From Symbiodinium natans (taxonomy: Eukaryota; Sar; Dinophyceae; Suessiales; Symbiodiniaceae), in the NCBI GenBank assembly GCA_905221605.1, contig CAJNDS010002067.1, positions 416,501-480,500 of the forward strand: a DNA stretch of 64,000 bases, written 5' to 3'. Under the pieces are notes generated by a model that saw only the letters and a program-made list of their open reading frames with translations, did no database searches and had not been told where the DNA came from. Made by a program: the position numbers and the translations under genes. Shown here piece by piece: positions 33,495-43,575 of this stretch. Position 1 is the first letter of the stretch. Each line of letters begins with the position of its first letter.

Positions 33495-33691
33495 ACCTTA
33501 CATCGCATGATTTCGGTATTTAGGGCTACGAATTGCCACGTCGGCGTTTTTTTCGGAACACTAGACGAATATCAGGTGTATGGCCAAATTGTCATGAGCA
33601 CACCCTTGAAGAGTCTATACTAGGAACCTTGTTATCCTAGTACATCCGATCGAAACTCAGAAGTATCAACCCTAAGCCTTATGCTGAAGCC

Positions 33692-33800
33692 ATACTTGGA
33701 GGTTCATTGGTACTTGTAAGTGGGGGATACAAGTGTTTTTTTTTAATGGTGACAACCTTAATTAGGGTGCCTAGTACCCTACGTTATAGGTACCTCGCAA
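33692..33800. mobile_element. TIR element, family A, copy at 33.7 kb
   Basis: It starts ATACTTGGAGGTTCATTGGT, then ACTTGTAAGTGGGG, and ends around CCCTACGTTATAGGTACC. It directly abuts the long CCCTAAA block at 33797-34000. Confidence 0.5.
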
Positions 33801-34010
33801 CCCTAAACCCTAAACCCTAAACCCTAAACCCTAAACCCTAAACCCTAAACCCTAAACCCTAAACCCTAAACCCTAAACCCTAAACCCTAAACCATACACC
33901 CTAAACCCTAAACCCTAAACCCTAAACCCTAAACCCTAAACCCTAAACCCTAAACCCTAAACCCTAAACCCTAAACCCTAAACCCTAAACCTTAAACCTA
34001 AACCTTCAAG

Positions 34011-34104
34011 TAACCTTTGTGGGTACGATGCCCATGTTCATGGAGGCCTTCCGAGAAGAGGCATCCGAGGCCCAGCAGAAGAGTGAGGCCAGCTCTGGAG
34101 CATG
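34011..34104 (+). CDS. Exon-like island, unidentified
   Basis: After CTTCAAG| the frame reads TFVGTMPMFMEAFREEASEA then QQKSEASSGA. It is charged and probably helical. Possible GC or GT donors lie at its end before a TTTAGGG block. Confidence 0.45.
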
Positions 34105-34429
34105 TGCTTGGGTCGTTTAGGGTTTAGGGTTTAAGGTTTAGGGTTTAGGGTGTGGGGTTTAGGGTTTAGGGTTTAGGGTTTAGGTTTGTTTTTAGGGTTT
34201 AGGGTTCAGGGTGCTTGGCTCGTGTGGCTCATGGGTCGCTATGAGAGGGAGCCAGCTAGCACTGGGGTGACGTGCAGACCCCTCAAGCCCCCGAAGTTTT
34301 GAAGCTAAGTAGACCCCAAGCAAGCCCTTTAAACCCCTACAAAAACCTCAAACCCTAAACCTAAGCCCCCAACACAGCATCCTCCTCAAGAACCCTCAAC
34401 CCCCCCGAAATCTTCGGTTCCAAAAGCCC

Positions 34430-34502
34430 ACCTGGGCTCGACGGGACCTGCCGCTTTGGGGTTGACAAGCCTCTGGTTTTCGGAGGTCATCATGCCCAAA
34501 AG
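34430..34502 (+). CDS. Exon-like island with a GTAGGT donor
   Basis: Two frames are open: LDGTCRFGVDKPLVFGGHHA and ALGLTSLWFSEVIMPK. Both end at CCCAAAAG|GTAGGT, a good donor. I cannot choose the frame. Confidence 0.4.
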
Positions 34503-34959
34503 GTAGGTTCCATGCGGCTCAGGTTAACCCTTCCCTTCAAAAACAAGGGACTTCTAAGACATTGGTTGAATGAAGTTGCATTCCAAAGATTCAGGGCTAT
34601 TGGGTTCTCTGCTGGGCAACCCTACCAGTAATTTGCGGTACGTTTCCTTCATTTTTCCAAGTGTAAGTTGCTCCCAGGGGGAAGCCCAGAGCTTAAACCT
34701 TCTAGCCCTCGGCCCCAAAATCTATCCTCCCTTCACCCTCAAGAACCTCAGCCCGAACACCCCGAACCCAAAATCTTCAAAACCCTAAATCCCACAACCT
34801 CAAAACTCCCAAGCGCCAAGCAAACCCTGTTTAGGGTTGAGAGGGTTTAGGGTTTAGGGCTTAGAAGTTGCCTAAACCCTAAGCCCTAAATTCTAAGCTT
34901 GAACCCCGAAACCCGACACCCTAAGCCCTTTCCAAACCCTCAGCCCGACAACTGGCTGG

Positions 34960-35148
34960 TTCTTAGTAGGGAATGAGGGAATGAGGTACCCCATATAATT
35001 CCTTAAAGGGTCTAAACAGGGCCCTAAAGCCCTAAAGCCCTAAACCCCTAAAGCCCTAAAGCCCTAAAGCCCTAAACCCTAAACCCTACACCCTAAACCC
35101 GAAACCCTAAACCCTAGTTCCGTCATTCCCTACTAAGAACCAGCCAGT
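34960..35148. mobile_element. TIR element, family D, copy 2, with telomere repeat inside
   Basis: The left end CTGGTTCTTAGTAGGGAATG and the right end CATTCCCTACTAAGAACCAG are perfect inverted 20-mers. Between them are CCTTAAAGGG and about 100 bp of CCCTAAA/CCCTAAAG repeat. The telomere-type tract is therefore cargo within a TIR-bounded element, or expanded there later. Confidence 0.85.
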
Positions 35149-35171
35149 AAAAAACTTCCCAGGCCTCGCAG

Positions 35172-35226
35172 TCCCGGGCGCAGGCGGCGGCTCTGGGGCT
35201 CGGAGACGTCGCCGCTGGGGCGACAT
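35172..35226 (+). CDS. Exon-like island, unidentified
   Basis: After CCCAG| the frame reads ASQSRAQAAALGLGDVAAGA. It could join the island ending at 34502 in phase 0. It is followed by a TTTAGGG block. No family was recognised. Confidence 0.35.
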
Positions 35227-35537
35227 AGGGTTTAGGGTTCAGGGTTTAGGGTTTAGGATTTAGGGTTTAGGGTTTAAGGATCATCCCGCCGAGGTTTCCA
35301 GGGGCTTTTGGGCTTTTTTTTTGCTCGGCTTTGAGGTTTCAAGTCTTCTTTTTTGAGTTTTTCAGGGTTTCTTTTTTTTTTTTTGTGTTTTAGGGACTTA
35401 TGGAGATTTAGGGGTTTTGGGACTTCGTGTCGGGCGTAGGGCTTCCATCTCTTGGGCCGTCCCTCGGCTGAGTGGTGGAAACCTTTTTGGATCTCTAAGC
35501 CCCTTTAACGCTCAGGGTTCAGGGTTTAGGGTTTAGA

Positions 35538-35628
35538 CTTGGGATGTTTCCCCCTTATACTAACAGTCCTCAAAGGACTAGAGTACCCCGATTGTAATAA
35601 TCCCTATTAAGGACTGGTAGTAAACATC
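35538..35628. mobile_element. TIR element, family C, copy 3 (right arm worn)
   Basis: The left arm TTGGGATGTTTCCCCCTTAT then ACTAACAGTCCT is intact. The right side keeps TAAGGACTGGTAGTAAACATC with a deletion of the TATAAGGGGGA part. Confidence 0.7.
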
Positions 35629-35667
35629 TTCGACCCTCAGCCCTAAGCACCCGCTTCCCTGCCAAGG

Positions 35668-35718
35668 AGGTCTTCGACCCACCCCTCCGTGCCCGAGGCG
35701 CTGGAAGGGAATGCGTAG
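35668..35718 (+). CDS. Exon-like island, unidentified
   Basis: After GCCAAG| the frame reads EVFDPPLRARGAGREC before a TTTAGGG block. It is short, and a second frame is open. Confidence 0.3.
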   Translation, partial: RSSTHPSVPEALEGNA

Positions 35719-36066
35719 GGTTTAGGGTTTAGGGTTTAGGGTTTAGGGTTTAGGGTTTAGGGTTTAGGGTTGCGGGGCGTGCGTTAGGGTCTCTTTGGAT
35801 ATCCTCAGTTGTCACAGTATTTCATTGAGGGGTTTCCGTTCTCGGACCACTATGTAGAGAACTGCCTTCCTGAAGGGAGATGCGGCAAATCGACACGAAG
35901 CTAGATGTGAGATGCACGTTGCGCTCGGAATGAACCCTCGACCCCACAATCATACACCCTCTAGACGCCAACAAACCCTACTGTAAACCCTAGGCCCTGA
36001 AACCCTAAAGCTTGAACCCTAAACCCTAAACCTCGGGATCTCAGTCGTCACTCTAACCCCCAAACC

Positions 36067-36190
36067 TCAAACCCAAACCCCAAACCCCAAACCCCAAACC
36101 CCAAACCCCAAACCCCAAACCCCAAACCCCAAACCCCAAACCCCAAACCCCAACCCCAAACCCCAAACCCCAAACCCCAAACCCCAAACC
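36067..36190. repeat. Homogenised CCCCAAA block
   Basis: About 17 successive heptamers are CCCCAAA rather than CCCTAAA, then the array switches back to CCCTAAA. A similar CCCCAAA block lies at 46269-46350. Confidence 0.9.
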
Positions 36191-36249
36191 CTAAACCCTA
36201 AACCCTAAACCTGCACTCCCTAAGCCCTAAAACCCTAAGCCCTTCGCAG

Positions 36250-36324
36250 ATCTCATGCAGCCAGGACTCTACGTCCTCGCCGGCGCTGAGAGAACTGAGT
36301 GGCGCCCTTGCGAGGCCACCAGCT
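36250..36324 (+). CDS. Exon-like island, unidentified
   Basis: After CTTCGCAG| the frame reads LMQPGLYVLAGAERTEWRPC then EATS up to a TTTAGGG block. It has a good acceptor and protein-like composition. No family was recognised. Confidence 0.5.
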
Positions 36325-36597
36325 TAGGGTTTAGGGTTAGGTTTAGGGTTTAGGGTTTAGGGTTTAGGGTTTAAGGGTTCAGGGTTAAGGGTTTAGGGGT
36401 TTAGGGGGTCTATACAAAAGGGTTTAAGGGGTTAGGGTTTAGGGTCTGGGGGTTTAGGGTTTAAGGGGTTGGGGTTTCAGGGTTTAAGGGTTTGAGGGTT
36501 CAAGGGTTTTAGGGTTTTAGGGGGCAAAGGGCTCAGGTTCAGCTGCAAGTCAGGGCTTCGGGTCGTGTCAGAATGTGTGTAAAGCAGGGTGAGATTT

Positions 36598-36745
36598 GGG
36601 GGTTTCCGAAATTAGGGGTACCTCAAAAGGCTTAATCATCAGGACATCCTACTATTTGGGGGTCTATATTTGGGGTCCCTTACTATAAGGGAATCCTACT
36701 ATTTGGGGATCTACGTTAAGGGTCCCTTCTTCTCGTAAGCCCCCC
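36598..36745. mobile_element. TIR element, family B, copy at 36.6 kb
   Basis: GGGGGTTTCCGAAATTAGGG then GTACCTC opens the element. GAATCCTACTATTTGGGG occurs in the centre, and GGGTCCCTTCTTCTCGTAAG then CCCCCC closes it. The internal ATCCTACTATTTGGGG word is itself repeated (near 36645 and 36690), so this copy may be two elements joined. Confidence 0.55.
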
Positions 36746-36764
36746 CATTTCACGCACAACAAAT

Positions 36765-36881
36765 CTGTCAGACCACGCGCGGCAAGCTACGGGGAGTAAG
36801 GATCCACCCCGCATCACGTGCGTAGATGCTGCCAAGAACATCGTGTACCATGAGATCAAGTGCTCAATCGTCAAAGTGTAG
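36765..36881 (+). CDS. Exon-like island ending in a stop, unidentified
   Basis: The frame reads DHARQATGSKDPPRITCVDA then AKNIVYHEIKCSIVKV and TAG at 36879-36881. It looks like a terminal coding exon. The open frame at 36919-37167 just downstream is less GC-rich and is not called. Confidence 0.45.
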   Translation: MSDHARQATGSKDPPRITCVDAAKNIVYHEIKCSIVKV

Positions 36882-37513
36882 GGCTTCTTTTGAAGTTGAC
36901 AAGGGTTGAGGGCTTAGAATGTTGAGGTGTTTGGGGGTGTATGAGGGGTACTGGGATAGCGCTATGGTTCAGGAGTTGTATGAGTACGCCTCAAAACCCA
37001 AACTCCCGAAAAGTCTATGGCATTGGGTCCCAATTACGGTTATGGGCCTCTTCGGGGATAAGGTAGGAACCCTTTCAAGGTACCATCCTAGGTTGCTCCT
37101 CTCATGCAGAGCTTTCAGTTGTGTTAAACGTTCTTACGAGGTTTCGGGTTTGCTGCTTAGGGTTTAGGGTTTAGGGATGTTTAGGATTTAGGGTTTACAG
37201 CGTCGGGTTTGGGGTTTAGGGCTTAGGGTTTCGAATTCGGGGGTTTAGGGTTTAGGGTTCAGGGCTTAGGGTTGCTGGGGCCGCTGTCGCAGCGCGGGCC
37301 GTCAGGTCCTGGCGTTCAGCCGCAGTGAGCAGCAGCGCCGCAGCTGCATTTTTTACTTTGTTCTTCTCCGGAAATCTTCTGCAGTTTAGGCTTTTTTTCG
37401 GGTTTAGGATTTAGGGTTTAGGGTTTAATTAGGGTTTAGGGTTTAAGGGGGTTTTCGGGTTTAGGAGCGTCCGAAACCCCCAAGCCTCAAACCCTAAGCC
37501 CTGAAGTCCTAAG

Positions 37514-37570
37514 CCGCGCGGTTCTTGAGAAAGGCGAGGCTTCTCAGCCCTGCGCTCGCGCACAGCGGGT
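37514..37570 (+). CDS. Exon-like island, frame unresolved
   Basis: The short GC-rich island after CCTAAG reads RAVLEKGEASQPCARAQR or, in another frame, ARFLRKARLLSPALAHSG. Nothing else in 36.9-38.2 kb is convincing beyond telomere-type repeats and a family A half element near 37771. Confidence 0.3.
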
Positions 37571-38231
37571 TTGGCTTGCATGGCTTCATGACCTTGAGGG
37601 TTCAGGGTGCGGGGTTTCAGGGCTTAGGCTTTCAGAGCTGAGCAAGGGCAGGCGAGCGCAGGCCTTGAGCCCCAGTCTCAAGAGCCTCAAGCCAAAACCC
37701 CTCGAATCCCTAAGCCCTAACCTCCTAAACTCTACAGACGACAACGCGGAAAGCCCAAGCCCCTGAAACACTACTTGGAGGTTCATGGGCACAAAAAGCC
37801 TTAAGCCCTACAGTAAACCCCCAAGCCCCAGCCCCCAAGGCCCTAAGCCCTAAACCCCTAAACCCCTAAACCCTAAACCCCTAAACCCTAAATCCCCAAA
37901 CCCTGAACCTTAAATCCTAAACCCTAAACCCTAAGATCTTAAGAGCCTAAAACCCCTAAACCCGAAATCCCCTAACCCCCAAACCCTAAACCCTAAGACC
38001 CTAGAACCCCTAAGCCCCCCAAAGGGCCCTAAACAGGTTCTTGATCCCCAAACCCTAAACCCTAAACCCTAAGCCCCAAACCCGGGTTTAAACCCTAAGC
38101 CCCAAGCCCTAAGCCCTAAGCCTTAAACCCTAAACCCTAAACCCTAAACCCTAAACCCTAGACCCTAGACCCTAGACCCTAAACCCTAAACCCTAAACCC
38201 TAAACCCTACGTAGCCCTAAACCCTAAACAG

Positions 38232-38801
38232 GTTCCTGATCCAGTGGTTCTGCAGCGGCCTCCAGAAAAGGGTCAACACCCTGCAGCTGCGCTTCGACGG
38301 CGAGTCCGAGGTGCCACTTCGGTTTTCCTTAAGGAGAGCCCCTTAGCTAGGGTTTAGGGTTTAGGGTTTAGGGTTTAGGGTTTAGGGTTTAGGGTTTAGG
38401 GTTTAGGGTTTAGGGTTTAGGGTTTAGGGTTTAGGGTTGTGTAGGGTTTGGTAGAGCCGCGTTGAGGAACATACCTTACGCCCTACGTCCGAAAACCTAA
38501 ACTTTCCCAAGCCCTAAATCCCAGGCGGCAGCTCAAGTTTGCACCCCAAAGCCTAAACCTCTAAACCTCCTCAAGAGCTTAAAGCCTTAAAAAGCGCATG
38601 GCTGGCTTTCAGGGCTTTCGGTTTTCACGCACCAAACCCAAAACCCAAAACCCAAAACCCAAAACCCAAAACCCAAAACCCAAAACCCAAAACCCTAAAC
38701 CCTAAACCCTAAACTTTCCAAAAAGCTGCCTTCGCGGAGGCCACTGCAGCGCGAAGGCGAGCCGAGGCCGAGAGTCGACGCGACACCGTGGAGGCCGCCC
38801 G
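38232..38801 (+). CDS. Two joined exons, coiled-coil-like, unidentified
   Basis: Exon 38232-38310 reads FLIQWFCSGLQKRVNTLQLR then FDGESE. Its GAG|GTGCCACT donor joins GCGGAG|GCCACT of exon 38740-38801 (ATAARRRAEAESRRDTVEAA). The join is GT-AG, phase 0, with GAGG and CCACT shared at both junctions. The second exon is rich in Ala, Arg and Glu and would be helical. The telomere-type block at 38348-38438 fills the intron. Confidence 0.5.
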
Positions 38802-39959
38802 GTGCGTGGTTGTTTGAGGGGTTTGTAGGTGTGGAGTTTAGGGTTTATAGGGTTTAGGTCTAGCGTCTAGGGTTGAGGGTTTAGGGTTAGGGTTTTTCCA
38901 GGGTTAGGGTTTAGGGTTTAGGGTGTTTAGGGGAGTTTTTAAGGCTTGGGTTGAGGGTGGTCTAGGGACAGGTTTAGGGTTTAGGGGCTTAGGGCTTGCG
39001 GTTTTTAGGGGGTTTTACTGCAAGGTTTGGGGTTAGGGTTTAGGGTTTTATTGGATTTAGGGTTTAGGGTTTTAGGGGAACTAAGGTTTGGGGTTTAGGG
39101 TTTAGGGGTCTTAGGGGGTTTTAAGGTTTAGGTCGGGTTTAGGGTTGCAACCATCATAGAATTTTGGGAAACCTCCTTTGCCCTCCTCCCCCCCCGAGTT
39201 TGCTCCCGCTCTTCCCAGCACAAATTCTGTTGGCCCATTGCATCATGACATTCTGTGCATGTGTGCGCTACAAAAGGGCTCAGGGGTTGGGGGCTTGGGG
39301 ACTCTAGTATTCTCCGTATGTAGTTATAGCTACAGCAGAATCTGCCCGAAATACCCTACCCACCCCACTCCACATTCCTAAACATACGGGTCCATCTACT
39401 GGGGCTGAGGACCTCAGTGGTGAATCGAGCCTGACCCCTCAGTTGGGGTGGGGGGGGGGGGGGAGGGTTGGGAGGTAAGGCTTAGGTTTTCAGTTGCTGT
39501 TGATCCTACCTAGGCGTTCCCTCGGAAGATCATGTTTCCGTGCATCCAACTTGCACGTGGTCTCAAGAAGCCAGGGGGGCAAGCTAAAGTGCAGACTGTG
39601 AGGCAGTGAAGCCGACCTCACTGTGCAAGAGAGAGATTCTCCCAAATCGGTTCATAGGTTCTGCACATTCGAGCAGAAACTCTGTTTACCTGGGACTCCA
39701 TTTACCTACAGGTTGGCAGTACCTAGCCCGTAATTGGGAAATATCACCATAACACTGTAAGAAGGGTCGGCCTTCTTCAGAGGACCTTCCTTGACCGCAG
39801 TTTACCTGGTGACCCTAAACCCGAAACCCTCGGAGGCAATATGCAAAAGTCCGACTCACTTTCAAAGAAAAACCCTAAACCCTAAACCCTAAACCCTAAA
39901 CCCTAAACCCTAAACCCTAGACCCTAGACCCTAAACCCTAAACCCTAAACCCTACTGAG

Positions 39960-40031
39960 CTTTGGAAGGCCATGATGCTGGAGCAGGTGGTGGTCGAAGA
40001 GACGCCTGGCTGGAGGGAGGGCCGATGCCCT
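39960..40031 (+). CDS. Exon-like island, unidentified
   Basis: After ACTGAG| the frame reads LWKAMMLEQVVVEETPGWRE then GRC. It is flanked upstream by a CCCTAAA block. From 38.8 to 39.95 kb I see G-rich telomere variants, a G-run near 39450 and no supported exon. Confidence 0.45.
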
Positions 40032-40825
40032 TACCCAATGAAAGTTAAACTTGGACCCGGAGCAGGCCCTTATTTCCTTGTCAGGCTTGGTACCCCTAAA
40101 CCCAAAACCCAAAACCCTAAACCCTAAACCCTGAACCCTGAACCCTGAACCCTAAACCCTAAACCCTAAATCCTAAACCCTAAACCCTAAACCCTAAACC
40201 CTGAACCCTAAACCCTAAACCCTAAACCCAAAACCCTAAAGCCTAAACCCTAAACCCTAAACCCCCCTAAACCCTAAACCCAATGAAAGTTACACCTCAC
40301 CACCTCTACGAATCCCCTATACTCTAGCTCTAACATCCTGTCCCGCCCTCCCCCTAGCATCCCCATCCCCACCCCCCAAAGCCCGAAACCCCTGAACCTC
40401 TAAACTCCTAAACCCTAAACCCTATCCCCTCAACCCTAAACCCTTAAACCCCAAACCCCTAAACCCTAAACTCCCAAGCCCTTAAGCCCTTAAGCCCCTA
40501 CACCCTAAACCCTAAAACCTAAACCGTCCCCTGCAGCCCGAAGCTTCCCCGAAACCCTGAAAGCCTCAACCCTGAAATCCCAAGCCCGAAACCCGAAACC
40601 CGAAACCCCAAACCCAAACCTCAAACCCTAAATAAGCCCTGCCTTAAATCCTAACCCCGAACCCTAATGAGCCCTGAACCCTGAAGCCTAAGCCCGAACG
40701 CCTGAAACCCTAAGCCCTGAAACCCTACGCCCTAAACCCGAAGCCCGGAACCCTAAGCCCTAAACCCGAAACCCTAAGCCCTAAACCCTAAACAACCCTG
40801 AACTGAAGCCCTAAACCCTCAAAAG

Positions 40826-40900
40826 CCGTTTGGGGTGCCAACATCGGGGTCGCCACCCTTCCGAGGCTCAGCCGCTGGGAGCAGGAGCTGCTCCAAGGGG
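40826..40900 (+). CDS. Exon-like island, unidentified
   Basis: After CAAAAG| the frame reads VWGANIGVATLPRLSRWEQE then LLQGV, before an in-frame TAG formed by the following repeat. It is preceded by a CCCTAAA-type block and followed by TTTAGGGG repeats. Confidence 0.45.
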
Positions 40901-40904
40901 TCTA

Positions 40905-41118
40905 GGGTTTAGGGGTTTTGGGGTTTAGGGGTTTAGGGGTTTAGGGGTTTAGGGGTTTAGGGGTTTAGGGGTTTAGGGGTTTAGGGGTTTAGGGTTTAGG
41001 GGTTTAGGGGTTTAGGGTTTAGGCGTTTAGGGGTTTAGGGTTTAGGGGTTTAGGGGTTTAGGGGTTTAGGGTTTAGGGGTTTAGGGGTTTAGGGGTTTAG
41101 GGGTTTAGGGTTTAGGGG
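40905..41118. repeat. Octamer TTTAGGGG block
   Basis: The unit is mostly TTTAGGGG, eight bases, with occasional TTTAGGG. Similar octamer blocks are at 22370-22430 and, as CCCCTAAA, at about 51985-52260. Confidence 0.9.
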
Positions 41119-41238
41119 TTTCAGGTTTTCGGGCTGATGGGTTTCAGGGGCTTAGGGGTTAGGGGTTTCGGGTTTCGGGTTTAGGGTGTAGGGGCTTAGG
41201 TTTTAGGGTTTAGGTTTAGGGTTGATGGGTTTTAGAAC

Positions 41239-41326
41239 TTACTTGGAGGTTCATCGGGTACTTGGAAGTCGGGTGAAAAGGAGGGTACCTAGCCCGTTTA
41301 AACGTACCCGTGAACCTCCAAGTAGG
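41239..41326. mobile_element. TIR element, family A, best copy
   Basis: The left arm TTACTTGGAGGTTCATCGGG then TACT pairs with the right arm ending GTACCCGTGAACCTCCAAGT then AGG. The element is 88 bp with about 22 bp arms and would form a stable hairpin. Confidence 0.85.
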
Positions 41327-41492
41327 GTGGGTTTCTGGGCCTAGTGGGTGGGCTCAAGGGTTGATGGATTTGGGGTAGAGGTTTGGGGCTTATGGGTCTT
41401 GGGGTTTCGGGGGTTTTGGCCTTTGTTCGGGGCTTAGAGTTAAGGTCTTGCGGGTTTAGGCGTGAGATTCGTCGTGTACACGCGCAGACACT

Positions 41493-41600
41493 TGGGGGTT
41501 TCCTACAATAGGGGTACCCATTTTGAAGGCCCCTTTAAGGGGATTCTATTCTATTTGGGGTCTAAACGGGGTACCCCTTTTTGGGAAATACCTGGGTTTC
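41493..41600. mobile_element. TIR element, family B, copy at 41.5 kb
   Basis: GGGGGTTTCCTACAATAGGG then GTACCC at the left pairs with GGGGTACCCCTTTTTGGGAA then ATACC at the right. The core has CCTTTAAGGGGATTCTATTC, shared with the elements at 21.2-21.4 kb. Confidence 0.65.
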
Positions 41601-41714
41601 GGAGTACTGTACTTTAATACTTTATTTTGGTTCTGGGTTCCTACTATAGCTACTTATACCTAAAAAGTACATACTTTTTTTGCTCCAGGGTTTACTCCAA
41701 AGTAGGGATACCCA

Positions 41715-41800
41715 CATGCGTGACCTCGTTGAGCACACACCAGGTCGTGAAGTCCTCGACCGTGAAAGACTGCGACTCAACCCTAGACCAGACGCTAAGC
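41715..41800 (+). CDS. Exon-like island, unidentified
   Basis: The frame reads HMRDLVEHTPGREVLDRERL then RLNPRPDA directly before a CCCTAAA block. It is charged and protein-like. Another frame is open as well. Confidence 0.35.
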
Positions 41801-41914
41801 CCTAAACCCTAAACCCTAAACCCTAAACCCTAAACCCTAAACCCTAAACCCTAAACCCTAAACCCTAAACCCTAAACCCTGAAACCTAAACCCTAAAATG
41901 ACGTGTTCCGTAGC

Positions 41915-41965
41915 AAGACGTCCGCAAGACGCAGGGGGGGAGGTGAGGTTCAGAGGGCCCCTCAG
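41915..41965 (+). CDS. Exon-like island with a GTGAGG donor
   Basis: Between AGCAAG| and CTCAG|GTGAGG the frame reads TSARRRGGGEVQRAPQ. The donor is good, but the exon is short and low in complexity. Confidence 0.3.
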
Positions 41966-42012
41966 GTGAGGGTTTAGGGTTTAGGGTTTAGGGTTTAGGG
42001 TTTAGGGTTTAG

Positions 42013-42118
42013 GGGTGGGTGCCGAAAATAAGGGACCCTAAAATAGACCCCCAAACAGCAAGGTTCCCTTAGAGTAAGGACCCGAATAAGGTACCCTCCC
42101 CAATTTCGGAAAGACCCA
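42013..42118. mobile_element. TIR element, family B, copy at 42.0 kb
   Basis: GGGTGCCGAAAATAAGGGAC then CC at the left pairs with GGTACCCTCCCCAATTTCGG then AAAGACCC at the right. It is about 105 bp and abuts a TTTAGGG block. Confidence 0.6.
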
Positions 42119-42688
42119 CATGCCCTCTCGAGAAGCCATACCCAGCGAGATGAAGGTTTGAGTTTAGGGATTAGGGCTTCGGTTATGCAACCCACATCTC
42201 CCAGTCTTCCCGAGCCACGTCGCTTCTGGGGTATGATGGGTCGAGGATTTTAGAGGCTATTGGGCATTTTATTCTTTTGCTAGAGGTTCAGGTGTATAAT
42301 GGGCTCACACAGGGTTTATGGGTTGCAGGGGTTGTAGGCTTATAGAGGTTGTAGGGGTTCAGGGGTTTTAGGGTTTAGGTTAGAGTTTCTAGGTTTAGAG
42401 GTAGAGGGTTTAGGGCCAGGATTTAGGGGTTGATGGGATTTAACGTATGGGTCAGGATTAGCGTTAATGATGTTCGCTGCAGAAAGGCTAAACTATGTGA
42501 AGAAGAAAGGGAAATCACAGAAATCGCTCGTGTGCAAATGACAAAGAACACATTCTTAAGAAAACCAGCTTGCAAAAGCTTGACTGGAATGGCCTTGATG
42601 ATAGAATGCACCCTAAACCCTAAACCCTAAACCCTAAAACCTAAACCCGAAACACCTAAACCCCCTATAAGCCAAACCCCAAACGCAG

Positions 42689-42748
42689 GAGGCCGACCAG
42701 GCCACCGCCACCTCTGCGCGGGGCAACTCCGCGAAACGCCCCGCGGCG
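42689..42748 (+). CDS. Exon-like island, unidentified
   Basis: Between CGCAG| and GCGGCG|GTGTTT the phase 0 frame reads EADQATATSARGNSAKRPAA. Both splice sites are acceptable. No family was recognised. Confidence 0.45.
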
Positions 42749-43575
42749 GTGTTTTCGGGGTTGGAGCTTGGGGTTTTGAATTCTAAACTCTAAACCCTGC
42801 AGCCTAAGAACTAAGCCCTAAACCCTAAACCCCTAAACCCCTAAACCCTAAACCCTAAACCCCAAACCCTAAACCCAAAACCCTCAGGACCACGACAAAT
42901 AGAATCTTGCATGTGTTTCAATCGGAACTTTCAAGTTCGATAAGGGCCAAAAAGCTCTGAAATGCTCAAGTCTTTCGATGAGCCCCCAGGGCACTATAAT
43001 GCTTGATGGCGGTGTCTTGGGGTAGTTCGCCCCAGCCGCTCCTCCAACAATTTTCCCGAGTTGGGTCTTTTCGGTTTTAGGGGTCGAGGGGTTTAGGGTT
43101 TAGGGTTTAGGTTTAGGGGTTTCGGGGCTGGCAGATTAACTGAAGCCATCCTCTCAGCCGCCGCTAAAGCCCCAAATCCATACACTCACCAAAAGCAAAC
43201 CCAAGCCAAAGGCCTAGACCCCAACACCCCCAACACCCCCAACCGAAAAACGCCTAAACCCCAAGCCCCACAAAAACCCTACTCGACCCAGAACCCCTAG
43301 ACTCTAGTCCCTAAGCCACAACAAACCCTTAACCCCAAACCCCAAACCCCAAGCCCTAAACTTTAAACCCCAAACCCTAAACCCTAAACCCTAAACCCTA
43401 AACCCTAAACCCTAAACCCTAAACCCTAAACCCTAAACCCTAAACCCTAAACCCTAAACCCTAAACCCTAAACCCTAAACCCTAAACCCTAAACCCTAAA
43501 CCCTAAACCCTACCCCAAAACCTTCGCATAAAAGAAAAAAAGAAACCTAAACCTGCAGCCCTAAGCCCTCCCAAG

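Noticed and set aside
36919-37167. An 82-codon frame after the TAG at 36881
   Set aside because: Lower GC, a non-ATG start, no acceptor context, and it runs into a TTTAGGG block. It is kept out of the gene list as unproven.
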